A stretch of 64,000 bases of DNA from Methanoculleus chikugoensis (GTDB lineage: Archaea; Halobacteriota; Methanomicrobia; Methanomicrobiales; Methanoculleaceae): contig NZ_AP019781.1 of the NCBI RefSeq assembly GCF_019669965.1, positions 806,001 through 870,000 on the forward strand, given 5' to 3'. Each line of letters starts with the position of its first letter. Position 1 is the first letter of the stretch. Both the position numbers and the translations under genes were made by a program. Positions 61,918 through 64,000 of this stretch are shown here, in pieces. The notes under the pieces were generated by a model, which saw nothing but the letters and a program-made list of their open reading frames with translations, was not told where the DNA came from and made no database searches.

Positions 61918-61948
61918 AAAACGGCTTCCCATTGGGTATCGCCACGCG
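61918..61948 (+). repeat. Fragment of the dispersed intergenic element
   Basis: ACGGCTTCCCATTGGGTATC then GCCACGC resembles the start of copy B at 45516-45543, followed by another G/C-run hairpin (GGAGGG...CCCTCTCCC). Confidence 0.55.
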
Positions 61949-62004
61949 GGGAGGGTCCGGGGGGGTGTCCCCCTCTCCCGGTAACAGCATTTTGGGACAA
62001 CCTC

Positions 62005-62138
62005 TTTCGCTAAGACGGTTGAGGTAATCTTTGAGGGGGTCAAGCCCATCGACCTCTCTTCGCGTTCTCCCGCGTGAGATAATGGGTAAAGATGGCACTA
62101 TGCTCTCGCGCGAAGATCGCGTTGCCGCGAAGTCGGGG
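62005..62138. repeat. Dispersed repeat B, copy 2
   Basis: Same-orientation partner of 32586-32722, from TTCGCTAAGACGGTTGAGG to the GCCGCGAAG end. Confidence 0.72.
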
Positions 62139-62881
62139 TGCTGCCGATCTTGTTGTAGGTCGCTATGCGAGGCTGCATGGGTCGATTGCAAGGGCTGTTA
62201 TGTGCGAAGTGCTGGTACTGGGCGCTCTCCTTCGGGGCGGCCGCCGGGAATCCGGCACCCCCACATCGGACTTTTGGGCCACGATCGCGCTCGCCCCTAT
62301 GGGTGAGGTTGTCTCCCGGGCCGATCGGGCGTTTATTCGCACCTGTGAGGGTCATTTATATATGGGCCGGAGGTGTGGGCTGCGTGGCACCTATGCTGCT
62401 CCCGGATCGTTCACTTTCATCCCGCGCGGTATGGGGTTCATATACCTGAAAGGGGATGTATTCTGTAGGGTTTGCCACCCGCCCACCGGGGATGGGCAGC
62501 CCCGCATACCTCCGAACTCCGATATCCGATATCGATTGCATCACCGAATACTCTTTTTTTACGGATTCGGGTGAAACCGGTCCCTTTTTTAATGCTCTGG
62601 CGCATTTTTTGAGTGATCTCGGAAGTACGACGTCGTCTGCTGCGGCTGCGGTTCTGACGGGTTATTTCCTTCTCCGGGCTCCCCCGTCTGTGTATCTGGT
62701 GCCTGGTTCGGTTCTTCCGCCGGGTCGCCGCCTCTGGAGCGACTCTTCCGGCGCATACGTGGGGGGTCGGGGATCGGTGGCCTCCCTCGGGTCCGGCGGG
62801 GTTTTTGGGTGATGTAATTTATTGCGGGGAATAGGCATTTACCGCAATCTTGATATGCTCCGTTATTTAATGTATTGTACA

Positions 62882-63796
62882 ATGGAAAACGCCTGTTTCT
62901 CGGAATGGCTGGATCGCTTCAGCAGTTACCTCCGGATGCGGAATTATTCGCCCCGGACGATCGAAAAATACCTTCAGACCATTCGGCGTTTCGCCCGATA
63001 CGCCTGGCTCCGGCAGAACTCGGACGAGGTCCCGTTCGATGAGGCCGTGTTTGAGGACGCTCCCCTGGATGCGGACGTCAACGTCTCTGCGGCCCTCGTC
63101 ACCGATTTCTTCTCGTATCTTACGGAGAAGCAGGACTACAAGCCCAAGACTCTCCACCGGATGATCTCGACGCTCTCCTCGTTTTACAAGTATCTCTACG
63201 TGCAGGGGGCCGTTGTCGCCGACCCGATGCTCGGGGTGGAGCGGCCCCGGATCAAGAATCAGGAGTTGAAATACCTCAAACACAGTCAGGTGATCCGCCT
63301 GATCAACACCATCGAGAGCGAGCGCGACCGGCTGATCGTCCGCCTGATCTACGCAACAGGTGTCCGTGTTTCGGAACTCTGCGCGATGTGCGTCGAAGAT
63401 ATCGACTTTGAGGAGCAGACGATACGAGTTAAGGGGAAAGGCGATAAGATAAGGACGGTATTCGTCGACGACGAGACGCTTGAAGAGATCAACCGGTTTA
63501 TCGGCAACAAGATCGAGGGGCCGCTCTTTGTGGGTCAGCAGGGCAATCATATCTCCCCGCGGACCGTCCAGCACCTCTTCAAGGAAAACGCTCCATCCGG
63601 GATTACGCCGCATAAAATCCGCCATTCTTACGCGAGCGAGCTCTATCGGCGGTCAAAGAACCTCCGTGTCGTGCAGGAGAATCTGGGGCACTCCTCCATC
63701 AAGACGACCGAGATCTACCTGCATACCGATATCGACGAGCGTAAACGCGTCTATCAGCAGTATTTCCCGCTCTCGAACGGAAAAAAGGAGGAGTGA
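62882..63796 (+). CDS. xerA: Tyrosine recombinase XerA
   Basis: The 304-residue recombinase has an N-terminal SAM-like core-binding domain (about 5-115) and a catalytic domain with Arg162 (YATGVRVSELC), Lys near 184-186 (VKGKGDKIRTV), His244-x-x-Arg247 (PHKIRHSYASEL), His270 (ENLGHSSIKTT) and the nucleophile Tyr279 (EIYLHTDI). It fits the archaeal XerA that resolves chromosome dimers, but a phage-type integrase role cannot be fully excluded. ATG 62882 is preferred because it begins the core-binding domain directly; upstream ATGs at 62855 and 62822 add residues that look non-conserved. Confidence 0.87.
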   Translation: MENACFSEWLDRFSSYLRMRNYSPRTIEKYLQTIRRFARYAWLRQNSDEVPFDEAVFEDAPLDADVNVSAALVTDFFSYLTEKQDYKPKTLHRMISTLSSFYKYLYVQGAVVADPMLGVERPRIKNQELKYLKHSQVIRLINTIESERDRLIVRLIYATGVRVSELCAMCVEDIDFEEQTIRVKGKGDKIRTVFVDDETLEEINRFIGNKIEGPLFVGQQGNHISPRTVQHLFKENAPSGITPHKIRHSYASELYRRSKNLRVVQENLGHSSIKTTEIYLHTDIDERKRVYQQYFPLSNGKKEE

Positions 63797-63982
63797 TCCG
63801 GCCCGGCGGACGATCCAAATAAACTGTATGATGCTATACGGGTGGCGGCCGACGTGGCACTCCATGGCGCAGGCGTGCGGGGGTATCCGCGGAGAACCTC
63901 CCCGTCTCTCCCGAAAGGGCACTCCCCTCCTTTCCCCCTCTCCCGGCAACGCTCAAATTACTGAAGCGCCTACCCTACTCAC
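63797..63982. other. Intergenic region after xerA
   Basis: No gene or recognisable signal was found in these 186 bases. Confidence 0.35.
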
Positions 63983-64000
63983 ATGCGCTACATCGTCACG
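63983..64000 (+). CDS. Possible start of a gene cut by the window end
   Basis: An ATG at 63983 opens MRYIVT and runs off the window. The A/T-rich CTCAAATTACTG about 20-30 bases upstream could be its TATA area. Only six codons are visible, so this is a guess. Confidence 0.25.

Larger units (their letters stand above)
61469..62881. other. 1.4-kb gene-free region with repeats and a possible small transcript
   Basis: No reading frame here resembles a known protein. It contains a TATA-like GGTTAATTATATAGC near 61590-61606, a 28-base piece of the dispersed element (61918-61948), repeat B copy 2 (62005-62138), a TATA-like TTTATATATG at 62354-62363, and T-runs at 62553-62560 and 62583-62588. A stem GCCCA/TGGGC lies at 62481-62497. 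The last two groups could mark a small RNA of roughly 170 bases, which is unproven. Confidence 0.45.

Noticed and set aside
62430-62455. tRNA-like TTC loop sequence GGGGTTCATATACC
   Set aside because: The loop and stem lengths do not fit a T-arm and no acceptor or anticodon arms can be drawn.
62092-62574. A 160-residue open frame in the gap before xerA
   Set aside because: No motif, start signal or plausible composition; it crosses repeat B and stem-rich DNA.
62882-63796. Integrase of a mobile element
   Set aside because: No attachment-site repeats, tRNA or phage genes are nearby, and the protein fits chromosomal XerA in length and motifs.

Overview
The window is a GC-rich archaeal chromosome segment from a methanogen of the order Methanomicrobiales. 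Methanoculleus or a close relative is the best guess, made from memory of the gene set and not from a search. The evidence is archaeal ribosomal proteins (L7Ae, S28e, L24e, uS10) with EF-1alpha, a tubulin-like CetZ, methanogenesis marker protein 12, a methanopterin-pathway enzyme, a coenzyme F420 oxidoreductase, a four-subunit pyruvate synthase, archaeal cobamide enzymes, and TATA-type promoters with archaeal GGTGATC-like ribosome sites.

Layout. 1-8.5 kb is a surface-glycan region: a cut-off membrane protein, a decayed PHP-like gene, two glycosyltransferases and two secreted beta-helix proteins whose 3' ends are almost identical, with an AT-rich stretch near 6.6-6.8 kb. 8.5-23 kb is core metabolism: methanopterin (MptG with a chorismate-lyase-like front domain), ApgM, a sugar epimerase, a DUF368 transporter, marker protein 12, HxlB, porGDAB, ThrC, a nitrilase and MarC. 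23.8-25 kb is the L7Ae-S28e-L24e-ndk operon. 25.2-30.1 kb is a four-gene membrane glycosylation operon. 30.2-32.5 kb is cetZ with a secreted coiled-coil membrane protein. 33-36.3 kb holds an Agl23-like protein, uS10 and EF-1alpha. 36.4-40.1 kb holds a small sulfite-reductase-like protein and cobS-cobZ/cobT. 40.2-43.7 kb holds guaA subunit A, a YkgJ protein, a TraB protein, a nitroreductase and DUF2115. 43.7-45.3 kb is amtB-glnK behind a double NrpR-type operator. 45.9-50.1 kb holds an F420 enzyme, an HPS-RraA fusion and a split DUF1538 transporter with its own PII protein. 50.1-53.1 kb holds an ACT protein and two phenylacetate-CoA ligases. 53.6-58.4 kb holds a stand-alone Cas1, an acylphosphatase and a 1188-residue helical-repeat protein. 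58.8-63.8 kb holds a phosphohexomutase, a MobB-MoaE fusion, a conserved small protein, a 1.4-kb gene-free gap and a XerA recombinase.

Two things stand out. (1) A Cas1 homologue with no cas2, effector or CRISPR array, in which the first active-site glutamate appears to be serine while the His and the two later acidic residues remain. (2) A family of intergenic two-hairpin elements (near 23.3, 32.8, 45.4-45.6, 53.2 and 58.7 kb) whose stems differ in sequence but stay base-paired around a conserved linker. Two copies sit inside a 113-bp near-perfect inverted repeat separated by 22 kb. No rRNA, tRNA, insertion sequence or CRISPR array was recognised.

Functional links: HxlB and the HPS fusion form the ribulose-monophosphate route to pentoses; PorGDAB makes pyruvate from acetyl-CoA; CobS/CobZ/CobT build the lower cobamide ligand; MptG feeds methanopterin; amtB-glnK and the DUF1538-PII operon are two separate PII-controlled transport units.
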